Part shown: piece by piece, positions 1-9,266 of the stretch
Layout of the letters: the number at the start of each line of letters is the position of its first letter
Position numbering within the stretch: the first letter of the stretch is position 1
NCBI GenBank assembly: GCA_023407575.1
Contig: JAEYLX010000019.1
Coordinates: 247,440 to 311,439 of the forward strand
Reading direction: 5' to 3'
Length of the DNA: 64,000 nucleotides
Source: Bacillota bacterium
Lineage (GTDB): Bacteria > Bacillota > Clostridia > Lachnospirales > Lachnospiraceae
Made by a program: the position numbers and the translations under genes
Notes under the pieces: model-generated
Told to the model about the DNA's origin: nothing
The model's database searches: none
Seen by the model: only the letters and a program-made list of their open reading frames with translations

Positions 1-1010
1 TGCGTGTTATCTGCATCTTCTTCCGTCATATCGTCAAATGGTGCACAAGCATCCAGTACATTAATTGCACTCTCATTGCCGATATCATTCGAGAACCAGT
101 TGACAATAAAACAGGACTCTCCAATCTGTCGTCTGTTCTGCTCATTTTCCAATAAATACTTCAACATGAGGTGTATCTTTTGTGATACTTCGTAACCAAT
201 GTGTATAATTTCTTCTCCCGTAATAAATCGTCCGTAATACGTCTCGTTATGATTACTGATGGAGATTAATTTAGCATTGCCCATAAGCCCTCTGTGTCTT
301 GACACACAATAAGTGCTTTCCCCTGATATATCACATTGTTCCTGTGGTTGTTCCTTATTCATGAACCTCACAAATTCAATGTAATGCTGATGCAATTTCT
401 GATTAGACGTAACCGAAAGATTTGCCTGCGTGGACATTGTTGTTTCAACCTGAAAAGTCACAAAGGTCTTGTCCAGTTTAAGTATCTTTTCTGATTTGTC
501 CCCCTGGTTTATAATTACCGAGTTGCCCTCTCCCCACTGATACTGTGTATTAGCAAGGAGTGAACTAACACAATCCTTCAGCACGTCACCTTGTAATATG
601 TAACCTGAGACTATCTCCAGCAAGCCATTGGTATTGCCATCTTTTGAATAGGAAAGCCAGTTCTTTAATACCCTTTCATATTCCTTATGTTTTTCTTGGT
701 CAATCTCCTTTGAAAGATAGGATAGCTCATCGCACAGTGGATGCGGTGCAATTACTTTACCCGCCCGGATGATCGAACTTTCTGTTACAGGAAAGATGGC
801 TATTTTATCCTTGGGTATCCATTCCGCTTTAATAAAGCTGCCCGCTTCCGAAAGCAGAATTTCAATCATGTCATTTGACCCGGTAGACTTCTTACTAGAG
901 TGGTAGACTGGTAATAAGACTGTTTGCTGTTCCAGGTTGTCTGTCCTGTCTACCAGCTTGTTTTCCAAGGCCTTATTATAGGTTTGATACAGTGCGCTCA
1001 GAACACTCAA
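1..1010 (-). CDS. cas8c: Type I-C CRISPR-associated protein Cas8c/Csd1 (N-terminal part, cut by window edge)
   Basis: Large subunit of the type I-C Cascade complex, which recognises the PAM and holds crRNA-guided target DNA. The reading frame stays open from 1010 to the left edge, so about 336 N-terminal residues of a protein that is normally near 600 are visible. The start is TTG at 1010, directly after the cas5c stop codon. An AGGAGGTG ribosome site inside the end of cas5c supports it and implies translational coupling. The N-terminus reads SVLSALYQTYNKALE, as in the Csd1 family. Gene order cas3-cas5-cas8c is the I-C signature. cas7, cas4, cas1, cas2 and the array would lie to the left, outside the window. 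Confidence 0.88.
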   Translation of the reverse strand, partial: MSVLSALYQTYNKALENKLVDRTDNLEQQTVLLPVYHSSKKSTGSNDMIEILLSEAGSFIKAEWIPKDKIAIFPVTESSIIRAGKVIAPHPLCDELSYLSKEIDQEKHKEYERVLKNWLSYSKDGNTNGLLEIVSGYILQGDVLKDCVSSLLANTQYQWGEGNSVIINQGDKSEKILKLDKTFVTFQVETTMSTQANLSVTSNQKLHQHYIEFVRFMNKEQPQEQCDISGESTYCVSRHRGLMGNAKLISISNHNETYYGRFITGEEIIHIGYEVSQKIHLMLKYLLENEQNRRQIGESCFIVNWFSNDIGNESAINVLDACAPFDDMTEEDADNT

Positions 1011-1757
1011 TTACTCCACCTCCTCTGGAAGAAGCTTGCATTCCTCCTCCGCAAATGTTACATTATCTTTTGTAAAGGTCTTAAAATTATAATTCTTAAG
1101 TGAATGATGGATCTGGCATTCTTCCGGTCTTATAAAAGTAATGCATCCTTCATCCATGGCAGTATTGCTAAAATTTGAAATTAACACATTCTTACTGCTA
1201 TCTAAGTTTTCATCCGGATATTGAAAGGAGTGAAACATAATTCCAAAGGACAACTTTTCCTCTTTATAAGGGGAAACTGCATGTTGAAATTGTTCTGCTC
1301 TTAATCGTTCCACATAAGCTACACATTCTCTAGTTCCCAGGAATATATCTCTTCTTCCTCCTTTTGACAATGATCGCAGAATTAATTGCTCATGTTTTAT
1401 TTCATTGCGATCTTCAGCAAGCTCCGTCCGGCTTTCATTCCATTCGAAATGGAACTGAACCAAATATTCCACGTCTCTTAAATAGGTGTAGTAGTTAAGG
1501 TCATTACTTCCATCCTTTAAGGGCGCTCGTATGCCCTTAGTCTCTGTCGTAATTCGCTTCATAACCTTTACAGCATCGATGTAATAAATAATCGTCGGTT
1601 TCCAATATATCTGCTCAGTTATTCCCTTTAATGCCTGGTATGTGGGCACTTGATAGGTATATTTTTCCCCACCGCCTTTTGTAACCGGATCTGTAAAAAG
1701 CGCGTAATCCCCAATCACTCGATAATAAAAGGGATTTGATTTAAATTTATTTTCCAT
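1011..1757 (-). CDS. cas5c: Type I-C Cas5 (Cas5c/Cas5d), crRNA-processing endoribonuclease
   Basis: In type I-C systems Cas5 replaces Cas6: it cuts the pre-crRNA repeat and stays on the 5' handle within Cascade. The 248-residue length is usual. The sequence carries the family hallmarks GDYALFTDP, the VPTYQALKG segment with Tyr40, and DRNEIKH with the Lys121-His122 pair that matches the known catalytic Lys-His of Bacillus halodurans Cas5d. GGRRDIFLGTREC follows. Start ATG 1757 has AGGAGG four bases upstream. It lies 12 bp after cas3 and abuts cas8c. All catalytic positions look intact. Confidence 0.95.
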   Translation of the reverse strand: MENKFKSNPFYYRVIGDYALFTDPVTKGGGEKYTYQVPTYQALKGITEQIYWKPTIIYYIDAVKVMKRITTETKGIRAPLKDGSNDLNYYTYLRDVEYLVQFHFEWNESRTELAEDRNEIKHEQLILRSLSKGGRRDIFLGTRECVAYVERLRAEQFQHAVSPYKEEKLSFGIMFHSFQYPDENLDSSKNVLISNFSNTAMDEGCITFIRPEECQIHHSLKNYNFKTFTKDNVTFAEEECKLLPEEVE

Positions 1758-1769
1758 AGAACCTCCTTC

Positions 1770-4298
1770 TTATATAATTAAGTTTGCCAACTCTATTGTT
1801 GTAACACCTCTTTTTCCATTATAATACTCTTTTCCCAAGAAATATACATTATATTCCTTGTTTTCACAAATAAATGGTTGTAATTTGTCAGATAAATGTA
1901 TGTTTATGGTGTATCTTTGTAACTTGTGTAATAATACTTTTATCTCAGCATAATTTTTCCTTCCCATTGCCAGCTCCAGCTTATCTAACAGCTCTTGATT
2001 TTGATAGGTTACAATTACTCCCGTGGTCCCCTGCTGAATAACTTCAAAATTCTCTGCTGCTGTTTTAAAGGATTGGAACAGCCTGGGCATTCTTTCTTTT
2101 GACCTTACCATATGAAAATCCGCCCTTACTAACTGGTTTAATCCAAGCTCATCCACCATATTACTTTTTCTTTTTACATTAATATAGTCCATAAATTTTT
2201 GGTTATTGACATAATACTTATCATAATAAGAAGCTTGCAGATCTTCTAGCTTTAGTTTGTTTGTTTCTCGAAGCACCTCCTGTCCCAGAGATCGAAGAGC
2301 TGCTTCTGTAGCATTCGATGAAGCTTTTATTTCCGGTAGATTAGATAAGTTTTCTTCTACATATTGTATAATGTATAGCTTACCTTTCGCATTTCTCCCA
2401 TTGATTTGAAGTTTTCCTTCTCTGTTACACCTTCCAGCACACTGGACCAGACTATCAACTCCTGCAACAGAGCGGAAAACGACATCAAAATCCACATCTA
2501 CACCAGCTTCAATAAGCTGTGTACTAACACAAACTATTTTTTGATTAGCTTTGCCTTTCCGGCTCTGAACCAGCTTCGCCTTCATTTTAGATATTAGCTC
2601 CAGGCGATGTGCTGCACAAAGATTTGTTGTGAGATATATGATTTCACAATCAAGTAAAGTCTTTTCCAACTCATCACATAGCTTTGTCACTGCAGATTTT
2701 GTATTCAGTACCACCAGACAACTTTGAAATGTCTCAAGTTCCTTTTGAATTCGATTCGTAAGTTCCTTTGTTGTGATAAACGTTCGTGCGTCATCTCCTG
2801 TCAGATTATAAAAATCTACTCGTTGAAATACTTGCATCTCCTTTGTTGACAAGGTAATTATCTCTGCCAACCTATCCTCTTCATTCCCGTAGCGTATCGG
2901 ATAACGCATTGCTGAATTGTCCAGTACTGGTTGGGTTGCGGTACAGTGTACAATATTGCAGTGCATAATTTCCTTCATAAAATTCATCATAAGGTTGAAA
3001 TTAGACAATATCTTAAGAGGTAAACTTTGAACCTCGTCAATCACTATAACGGAATTAATTAACTTACAAAATCTTCTTATATTACTGGACTTTTCTTTAA
3101 AGAGCGTATTAAGAAATTGTACCATTGTAGTCAAAATAATCAGTTGTTCCCAACTTTCCTTTAGGTAAGTCTGGTGCCTATATTCATCATCCTCTTTCTC
3201 TTCTAATTCGTCCTTTCTATCCTCTACTATATTGCTGTGATGTTCCAGTATCACCTCATCATTTTTTACAATCCCCCTAATCTCAGCTGCGTTCTGCTCT
3301 AACACAGACAGAAATGCTGTTATGTAAAAAATCTGATTACGGTGAAACTCTTTGGCATTGGCTAGTGCATATCGAAGTCCCGCCTTCGTCTTCCCTGCTC
3401 CAGTAGGTAATTCTAACTTAAAGATGCCATCCCTGTTTCTTAATGCTGCTTCCTTCGATAAGGCTGCTAATCGATTCCTTGTTTCATTTAATCTCGAGGA
3501 ATTTGACTCCATTTCATATTTAAGGTACATTTCTTCTATTTTCTCAACAGACTCTTCCCAAACTTTATTTCGTCCCTCTTCCATCCAGATATGTTGTTTT
3601 GGCACATGAAAGGCATTGGCGGAATCATAAATATCTGCTTCCTTTAAAATTGAAAGACATAACCTCATGAGACAGGAAATGTAATATTCCTTTTCGTCCT
3701 TTTTGTTTTCACCGTTGTTGTTCTTATTTGCCAGAACATCTAATTTATCATAGATAATTATAAACTCCTGATATGCATCTCGAATAAATATCAAAATCGA
3801 CTTTTTACCCAGCTCCTGCAACCCCCGGTCCATCGCTTGGACAAAAGGAACTACGTCTTCTAAGTAATGATAGTCACCTTCTTCATCATAGCGAAGCCTT
3901 CGATGGGAATTAGATTCCATTCCATCCCTATTAATACTATCAAATAATCCATGGTGACCTAGAATGATATAACTTAACACTTCAAGAAAATAGTTGAACT
4001 TTCCTTTTCTGTTTTTGAACTCTCTTAATTCTTCGTCAGCCTCAATGTAATCATACAGTACTTTTGCACCTGCGGAAGAATGATTGATATGCTGCTTTTT
4101 GCTTCCTTGAATATAATGTTGGAAGTTACGATCTGACTTCCCCACGTCGTGCAGGTAAGCCGCAAGAGTCATGAAAGACTCAAGCCCAATACTTTGTCCA
4201 ATTTCACCCGCCATTTTGCCTGTTGCATATAAATGGTCTTCTAAGGATTGTTCTGAAATACTCCCATTTAAATCTTCTTCTCTGTGAGCTAGTAACAT
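1770..4298 (-). CDS. cas3: CRISPR-associated helicase/nuclease Cas3 (HD + DExH), type I-C
   Basis: Recruited by Cascade after target binding, it unwinds and degrades the DNA. At 842 residues it is full length. The N-terminal HD nuclease domain shows His50-Asp51 in AAYLHDVGKSD and a GHHGL metal site near 114-118. The helicase part has Walker A PTGAGKT at 298-304, the DEVQ box at 421-424, and an arginine-finger motif QCAGRCNREG near 625. No frameshift or lost catalytic residue is seen, so the interference arm looks functional. It is the first gene of the cas operon, with a consensus promoter upstream. The start has AGGG about 8 bases upstream. Confidence 0.95.
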   Translation of the reverse strand: MLLAHREEDLNGSISEQSLEDHLYATGKMAGEIGQSIGLESFMTLAAYLHDVGKSDRNFQHYIQGSKKQHINHSSAGAKVLYDYIEADEELREFKNRKGKFNYFLEVLSYIILGHHGLFDSINRDGMESNSHRRLRYDEEGDYHYLEDVVPFVQAMDRGLQELGKKSILIFIRDAYQEFIIIYDKLDVLANKNNNGENKKDEKEYYISCLMRLCLSILKEADIYDSANAFHVPKQHIWMEEGRNKVWEESVEKIEEMYLKYEMESNSSRLNETRNRLAALSKEAALRNRDGIFKLELPTGAGKTKAGLRYALANAKEFHRNQIFYITAFLSVLEQNAAEIRGIVKNDEVILEHHSNIVEDRKDELEEKEDDEYRHQTYLKESWEQLIILTTMVQFLNTLFKEKSSNIRRFCKLINSVIVIDEVQSLPLKILSNFNLMMNFMKEIMHCNIVHCTATQPVLDNSAMRYPIRYGNEEDRLAEIITLSTKEMQVFQRVDFYNLTGDDARTFITTKELTNRIQKELETFQSCLVVLNTKSAVTKLCDELEKTLLDCEIIYLTTNLCAAHRLELISKMKAKLVQSRKGKANQKIVCVSTQLIEAGVDVDFDVVFRSVAGVDSLVQCAGRCNREGKLQINGRNAKGKLYIIQYVEENLSNLPEIKASSNATEAALRSLGQEVLRETNKLKLEDLQASYYDKYYVNNQKFMDYINVKRKSNMVDELGLNQLVRADFHMVRSKERMPRLFQSFKTAAENFEVIQQGTTGVIVTYQNQELLDKLELAMGRKNYAEIKVLLHKLQRYTINIHLSDKLQPFICENKEYNVYFLGKEYYNGKRGVTTIELANLII

Positions 4299-4354
4299 AT
4301 CTCAAACCCTTTCCATTCAGTTTAATTTTGTATGGTAAATCAATTTATAAATAT

Positions 4355-4383
4355 ATAATAATACTAATAGAAATAATTGTCAA
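4355..4383 (-). promoter_or_regulatory. Promoter of the cas operon (TTGACA-17-TATTAT)
   Basis: On the minus strand TTGACA (4383-4378), a 17-base spacer and TATTAT (4360-4355) form a near-perfect vegetative promoter about 57 bases before the cas3 start. The rest of the 374-base gap 4299-4672 holds an AT-rich stretch, the hairpin at 4529-4573 and a possible plus-strand promoter. No CRISPR repeat or leader was seen here. Confidence 0.7.
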
Positions 4384-4473
4384 CTGCATTAATGGGAATT
4401 TTTATATTATTTTGTAAATAACCTCTTGTGTACAAAGCTGTATTTTTCTATTTATTTATGCTATAATGCTCTT

Positions 4474-4578
4474 TGTCATCATATTTATCTAATTGATGTG
4501 GATTTAAGTAGTTTTATTTTATATGGTAAAAAACCATCCCCCTAAAGATATAATCTTTAGGGGGATGGTTTTTAATAT
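4474..4578 (+). ncRNA. Candidate small RNA between cas3 and the ArsC-like gene
   Basis: On the plus strand an extended -10 element, TGCTATAAT (4459-4467), sits about 60 bases ahead of a 21-bp hairpin with a 3' T run (4529-4573). Together they could define a transcript of about 100 nt with no credible reading frame. The -35 (TGTATT-like) is poor. The hairpin is also explained as the terminator of the minus-strand neighbour, so this is only a candidate. Confidence 0.22.
4529..4573. terminator. Bidirectional rho-independent terminator
   Basis: A perfect 21-bp stem (4529-4549 with 4553-4573) around a 3-base loop, containing CCATCCCCCT and its complement, flanked by A5 on the left and T5 on the right so that it works both ways. 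It ends the ArsC-like gene on the minus strand and insulates the cas promoter from it. Confidence 0.85.
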
Positions 4579-4672
4579 GTGATAATCTTATAAATTAATA
4601 TTTATAAGCATTTAAAATGTCTGATTAATTACCTGCCTCAATAATCTATCGGAATTGGCTTTGTTTAAATAA

Positions 4673-5014
4673 CTAACTCCAACCCTTCCATACCTCCGGC
4701 TGATACCCTATGGTTGCCTGCTTTCCATTTCTCACAATGGGCGTCTTTAGAACTTGTTGATTTTCCAACACTTTCTCATCCTTGTCCTCCTCCGAAAGAT
4801 ATTTCATCAGAACCAATGTATTCTTATCCTTACCTTTTTCCTCAAGCATTAAATTTAGTCCACCTACTGCTTGCTTAACACTTATATATTCACCCTTACT
4901 TAAACCTTTTTCCTTTATATCTATCATCTGATATTTTACATTACGTTCTTTAAAATATCGTTCTGCCTTCTTAGTATCAAAGCATTTTTTCGTACCAAAT
5001 ATTTGTATGTTCAT
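4673..5014 (-). CDS. ArsC/Spx-family thioredoxin-fold protein (arsenate reductase-like)
   Basis: 113 residues, beginning with the beta strand and helix of the ArsC/Spx/YffB family: MNIQIFGTKKCFDTKKAERY. Only one N-terminal cysteine (Cys11) is present, not the CxxC pair of Spx. A TPIVRNGKQATIGYQPEVW tail matches the family's cis-Pro segment and C-terminal end. Its role could be a thiol reductase or a transcription-modulating protein. The usual arginines of a true arsenate reductase cannot be assigned here and no ars genes are adjacent. GGAGAGG lies upstream of the ATG. It stands alone, with its own promoter and terminator. Confidence 0.75.
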   Translation of the reverse strand: MNIQIFGTKKCFDTKKAERYFKERNVKYQMIDIKEKGLSKGEYISVKQAVGGLNLMLEEKGKDKNTLVLMKYLSEEDKDEKVLENQQVLKTPIVRNGKQATIGYQPEVWKGWS

Positions 5015-5072
5015 ATCTTACCTCTCCTTGTAGAAATCATCCTAATCACAAAATGTATTTCACACTTGATTA

Positions 5073-5101
5073 ATTTTATCCTAAGTCAGCCCACTATTCA
5101 A
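5073..5101 (-). promoter_or_regulatory. Promoter of the ArsC-like gene (TTGAAT-17-TAAAAT)
   Basis: On the minus strand TTGAAT (5101-5096), 17 bases, TAAAAT (5078-5073), about 60 bases before the start codon. The rest of the 349-base gap 5015-5363 is AT-rich. No riboswitch, gene or strong terminator was recognised in it. Confidence 0.6.
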
Positions 5102-5363
5102 CAGGGTTGTACAATACTATGAACAAGTGGTTACACTAACGCTTTATATTTATATAAACAAAATAAAATGATAAATTGTTTCCCTTATCACGATTAAAAG
5201 CTCTACATCCGGTAATGAACGAAATACAAAAATTTCTTCCTTACCGTCTATAGAGCCATTAAATACATGTTGATTTTTTCTGCATTAAACTCTCAATACA
5301 TATTTTATAGCAAAACCATCTATTTCCTGCTAAAGTGACTTGTTACAAAATTATATCGCTTCC

Positions 5364-7118
5364 TTAATGATTCGGCAGGTTGTCATTTGCTATCTTAAAT
5401 TTATCAATTAAGCCCTTCAATTCAATTACAAGATCATTAACCTCCATACCGATCTGGTTTATGTTCGTCATGGCAGCTAGAACCTCTTCCGTGGTTGCAG
5501 AGGTTTCCTCCGTACTTGCAGCGGATTCTTCCGATATTGCAGATACGTTTGAGCCAACGTCTGCTACAACAGCTCGGCTTTGCTCCATACCCTTTGATAT
5601 AACGTCCAGGTTGATAATCTCCTCATTAATGTTGTCAAGAGCGCTGACTATGGATAAATAACTATCCTTCGTTTCATCTACGCTAACCGCCTGAATCTTG
5701 ACCGCATTTTTCACCAAATTACTTTGCAAATTAGCTTTATAAATGCCCTCGGTTAATTCTTGTAGCATTTTATCAATTACCAGGGTTGCATTCTTTGACT
5801 GTTCCGACAGCTTCGTTATCTCTTCTGCAACAACTGCAAACCCTTTGCCTGATTCTCCCGCTCTTGCAGCTTCGATAGATGCATTCAGTGCAAGTAGCTT
5901 TGTTTTCTTTGTGATATCCGATATCATTGCACTTGCTTCACCAATTTTTCCTGCGTTATTGTTTGTAATATCAATTGCTAAAAAGATGGATTCGAAAGAC
6001 TCTTGATTTTTTATCGTGATTTCTTCTAACTTATTAACCTTATCTAAGCCTTCCTTACTTGCGACCATAATCCTTTCGCTGGCATTGGACAATTCCCTGG
6101 TACTTTTGGCGCTTTTCGTTACTGCCTCACCTAAATTAGAAATCTCATGAACAAGATTTTGTGCGTCCTCTGCTTGATTGGAAGCGCCTTCAGCAATTTC
6201 GCCAATTGTCTTTGCAATCTCATTCATGGATGTGGTTACTTCATCTGAATTTACTCTCATGGAGCTCGATGCTACTGATAATGAGTCAGAAGTTTTTACT
6301 AACTGTGTGATAATTCCACGTAGTGAACCAATTAATGTTCCAATGGAATTTGCTAGAACTCCAAGCTCATCCTTGCTATTTGTATTATGTGCATCAAAGG
6401 TCAAGTCATTTTGTGCCAAGGCATTCATATTCTGAGTTAATTTTACAAGGTTATTACGAATAAATCGGACGATATATAGACAGATAACAGTAACCAGCGC
6501 CACAGCAATACCAATGATAATAATGATTGTTATCAGGCTTGTATACCGCTCTTTCTCCATTCTCTCCTTTTCAGAATTACCATATGCATCTAACAACTCT
6601 GTCATCGTATTCAGTTCATCCCTGGCATTCTCAAATATCGCATTTTTTGCTGCCTCATCACCTATTCCGGTAGCTGGGTCATATGTCGTTTGCCATTCAG
6701 AAAATTCAGCAAAAAAATTATCAAATAATTCCGGCATCGTAAGTGATCCCTCTATAGAAAATGAGTTTAAATCCTTCTTTTTCATTACATCTTTCTGAAA
6801 CTCACCAACCCTCTCTAATACTTGATTACAGTTTTCGTTATAGTCATTAATTAGATTGTCTTTATCCTCCTGATTTAATGTGTCACCAGATAATACCAGC
6901 GTTCTTTCCGCTAACTGTGCCTGATAATAATCACGGTCTGCATTAATTATAAGCTGGGCATTTTGATATACTGTATCATAGTATATCTCTCTAGAATCCG
7001 CACTTATTTTATTTGTTTGATAGAAGAACTCAATTAAAACAAATATTGCGGTTAAACCAATGGGTAATATCATCAACCATAATTTAAATGCTATCTTTCG
7101 GTTTCTTAAAAGTGCCAT
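5364..7118 (-). CDS. Methyl-accepting chemotaxis protein, transmembrane
   Basis: 584-residue chemoreceptor that would relay an external signal to CheA/CheW. Transmembrane helix 1 (about 10-30) is followed by an extracellular four-helix-bundle-like sensor of about 160 residues. Transmembrane helix 2 (about 193-216) leads into a HAMP linker and a long coiled-coil signalling domain with the conserved hairpin tip KLLALNASIEAARAGE. No C-terminal CheR-tethering pentapeptide is seen. GGGAGG lies 8 bases before the ATG. It is a single-gene unit. The ligand cannot be read from the sequence. Confidence 0.93.
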   Translation of the reverse strand: MALLRNRKIAFKLWLMILPIGLTAIFVLIEFFYQTNKISADSREIYYDTVYQNAQLIINADRDYYQAQLAERTLVLSGDTLNQEDKDNLINDYNENCNQVLERVGEFQKDVMKKKDLNSFSIEGSLTMPELFDNFFAEFSEWQTTYDPATGIGDEAAKNAIFENARDELNTMTELLDAYGNSEKERMEKERYTSLITIIIIIGIAVALVTVICLYIVRFIRNNLVKLTQNMNALAQNDLTFDAHNTNSKDELGVLANSIGTLIGSLRGIITQLVKTSDSLSVASSSMRVNSDEVTTSMNEIAKTIGEIAEGASNQAEDAQNLVHEISNLGEAVTKSAKSTRELSNASERIMVASKEGLDKVNKLEEITIKNQESFESIFLAIDITNNNAGKIGEASAMISDITKKTKLLALNASIEAARAGESGKGFAVVAEEITKLSEQSKNATLVIDKMLQELTEGIYKANLQSNLVKNAVKIQAVSVDETKDSYLSIVSALDNINEEIINLDVISKGMEQSRAVVADVGSNVSAISEESAASTEETSATTEEVLAAMTNINQIGMEVNDLVIELKGLIDKFKIANDNLPNH

Positions 7119-7273
7119 ATTTATCCTCCCAAGTATAATTCAATTAAATCTATATCTTACTAGAAAGTAGCTATAATTCTTTTATCTATGATTATTTTTA
7201 TGTCAACTATTTTTACTAAATTAACTCCCCCACACACAAATGAGAGCGAACATATAACAGCATCAATAATAAC

Positions 7274-8926
7274 TTACTCATATAAATCCTGGATAGCTTC
7301 TATCAAAGCAGGAACAACTTGTTTTTTTCTGGACATAATTCCTTTTAAATACATGGAATACTCATCCCCTTCCACTTCAAATGCATCTTGAGCTATCTCC
7401 CTTGCCTTTTCTCCATAATAAATCAGCTTTGTCGACTCCTCCAGGATACTGGTTAGCATAAAATACGCAATTTCTGTTTCAGATTCTGTATATTTAGCTT
7501 TCATATACTCGGTTATTTTAAGCTTAATGTTTTCTAATTCATCGTTATTGATAGTATTAATCTGTCCGATAAACAGATGTTTATCATCAACATTAAACAC
7601 TTTAAAATCCTGATGAAAGATTTCCTCACCTGTTTTTTCCTTCAAATCACTTCCCGCCTTAAACATCTCTTTCGCATATTCCTTACTATCTATGTTTGCA
7701 ATTTTAGCTAGGTTCTCTGCTGCTGTTCTGTCTATATCTGTACAGGTTACAGAAGAATAAAGTAAGGTGTCGGATATAATAGCTGAACATAATAAGCCTG
7801 CAATGTTTCCGGGAATCTCGATTCCCTTTTCGCAAAACATCTGATATATGATAGTAGCGGTACATCCTAAAGGTTGGTTCCGGAAATAGACTGGATTGAT
7901 GGTTTCAATCGTGCCCAGTCTATGGTGATCAATAATCTCCAGAATTTCAGCTCCCATAATTCCATCCGGAGCTTGACCTTTTTCATTATGATCAACAAGT
8001 ATTATTTTTTTCTTAGATACATTTAATAAATTTCTTCTGGAAATCACGCCCAAATAGTTTTTGTAATTATCCAACACCGGAAAGTATCTGTGCCTAAACT
8101 TAGCCATAACATTTTTTATATCTTCTATATAATCCTCTGTTTGAAATGAAATTAAATTCTTTGTACACATAAAATACTTGATAGGCATACTTTGATTAAT
8201 TAGTCTTGCCACCGTATAGGTATCATGTGGGGAGCTGATGATTGTACATTTATGTTCTTTTGCAATTTTTTTAATGGTCATAGAAACAGGTGCGCCTTCA
8301 CACACCACAATACATGACGCTTCCATTTCTATAGCACATAGCTGTGACTCATAGCGATTTCCAAGTATGACCATATCTCCCTTATCGATTAAGTTTTCCA
8401 TAAGGTCAGGGTTTGCTGCTGCGATTAGGACTTTTCCTTGACTAAAGTGTATATCGTCACTGCCCACGACCAATTCCCCGTCAAGTGTTTCTATAATATT
8501 CTTATAATGTGTATCCGCTGTTGACAGAATTCTACTGTCATAGATATCCATATAGGACTGGGCAATATCTTCCGTAGTAATCAATCCAATCAGCTTTTTT
8601 TCTTGAGTGATAGGAAGTGTTGTCACATTTAATTCCTTCATTAATGACCAGGCCTTTTTTAATGAGATACCCTGATCAACACCTTCTACCTTTCTTATTT
8701 CCATATCTATTACCTGAGTTCCCGCTTCTTTCATAAGTTCCGGTTCTTCCATCGAAAATCGGTTTAATACGAACCTTGTCTCATCACTTAACTTACCGGA
8801 TCTCATTGGAATGTATTCAAAATCATCTGTTTTATTCTTTAGATAGGCATATGATATAGCTGAGCATATTGAATCTGTATCCGGATTTTTATGCCCTATA
8901 ACAAAAACCTTTTGTTTTTTCATCAT
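7274..8926 (-). CDS. ppaC: Manganese-dependent inorganic pyrophosphatase with CBS and DRTGG domains
   Basis: Family II pyrophosphatase that hydrolyses PPi in the cytoplasm. The 550-residue layout is that of the regulated CBS-PPases: N-terminal DHH half with the metal site GHKNPDTD (11-18), then CBS1 (TTLPITQEKKLIGLITTEDI), a DRTGG domain, CBS2 (HRYFPVLDNYKNYLGVISR), the second half with IIDHH near 330, and a DHHA2 C-terminus ending in the SRKK motif (GIMSRKKQVVP). CBS-PPases with DRTGG are known to respond to adenine nucleotides and Ap4A. Its first 38 bp overlap the end of the toxin gene upstream, so the two may be co-transcribed. Confidence 0.93.
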   Translation of the reverse strand: MMKKQKVFVIGHKNPDTDSICSAISYAYLKNKTDDFEYIPMRSGKLSDETRFVLNRFSMEEPELMKEAGTQVIDMEIRKVEGVDQGISLKKAWSLMKELNVTTLPITQEKKLIGLITTEDIAQSYMDIYDSRILSTADTHYKNIIETLDGELVVGSDDIHFSQGKVLIAAANPDLMENLIDKGDMVILGNRYESQLCAIEMEASCIVVCEGAPVSMTIKKIAKEHKCTIISSPHDTYTVARLINQSMPIKYFMCTKNLISFQTEDYIEDIKNVMAKFRHRYFPVLDNYKNYLGVISRRNLLNVSKKKIILVDHNEKGQAPDGIMGAEILEIIDHHRLGTIETINPVYFRNQPLGCTATIIYQMFCEKGIEIPGNIAGLLCSAIISDTLLYSSVTCTDIDRTAAENLAKIANIDSKEYAKEMFKAGSDLKEKTGEEIFHQDFKVFNVDDKHLFIGQINTINNDELENIKLKITEYMKAKYTESETEIAYFMLTSILEESTKLIYYGEKAREIAQDAFEVEGDEYSMYLKGIMSRKKQVVPALIEAIQDLYE

Positions 8927-9266
8927 TAAAGCCCCCTACTCGTTTGCTAACGACATTATAAATCTTTAGAAAATCTTTATATTGTTGTTTGTTATATAAT
9001 ATCCTTCTGATTTGTATTGTTCCATCCTTAACTACAAAGAATACGATATAATTGACTATTATAAGGTAACGATATCCCTTTCGTCTAAGCACATCTTCTC
9101 TGACAAGTGAACACCTCTTTGGATTGCTTGATAGCTTAGATATTTCAAATATAATAAGATCATAGTACTTTATTGCAGTTTCAATATGGAACTGATTTAA
9201 ATACGCAACAAACTCCTCAAGATCACCCTGTGCTTTCCTGTAAATTTTTATCTTATATTGTTCCAT
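8889..9266 (-). CDS. RelE/ParE-family toxin of a type II toxin-antitoxin pair
   Basis: About 125 residues from ATG 9266 (GAGG 8 bases upstream). An in-frame upstream extension to 9320 has no ribosome site and is not used. The fold signature is a RelE/ParE type: YKIKIYRKAQGDLEEFVAYL, then the YRYLIIVNYIVFFVV strands and the terminal RRILYNKQQY. Likely an mRNA interferase or gyrase poison; the family does not decide which. The start overlaps the antitoxin by 14 bp. The C-terminus runs 38 bp into ppaC, which gives it an unusually long tail (about 15 residues after the expected end). Confidence 0.85.
   Translation of the reverse strand: MEQYKIKIYRKAQGDLEEFVAYLNQFHIETAIKYYDLIIFEISKLSSNPKRCSLVREDVLRRKGYRYLIIVNYIVFFVVKDGTIQIRRILYNKQQYKDFLKIYNVVSKRVGGFNDEKTKGFCYRA

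Noticed and set aside
4299..4672. CRISPR array or leader next to cas3
   Set aside because: No direct repeats with spacers; only a promoter, an AT-rich stretch and a terminator hairpin. In type I-C the array normally follows cas2, left of the window.
5015..5363. c-di-GMP riboswitch upstream of motility-type genes
   Set aside because: None of the conserved GEMM sequence blocks is present; only a plain promoter is supported.
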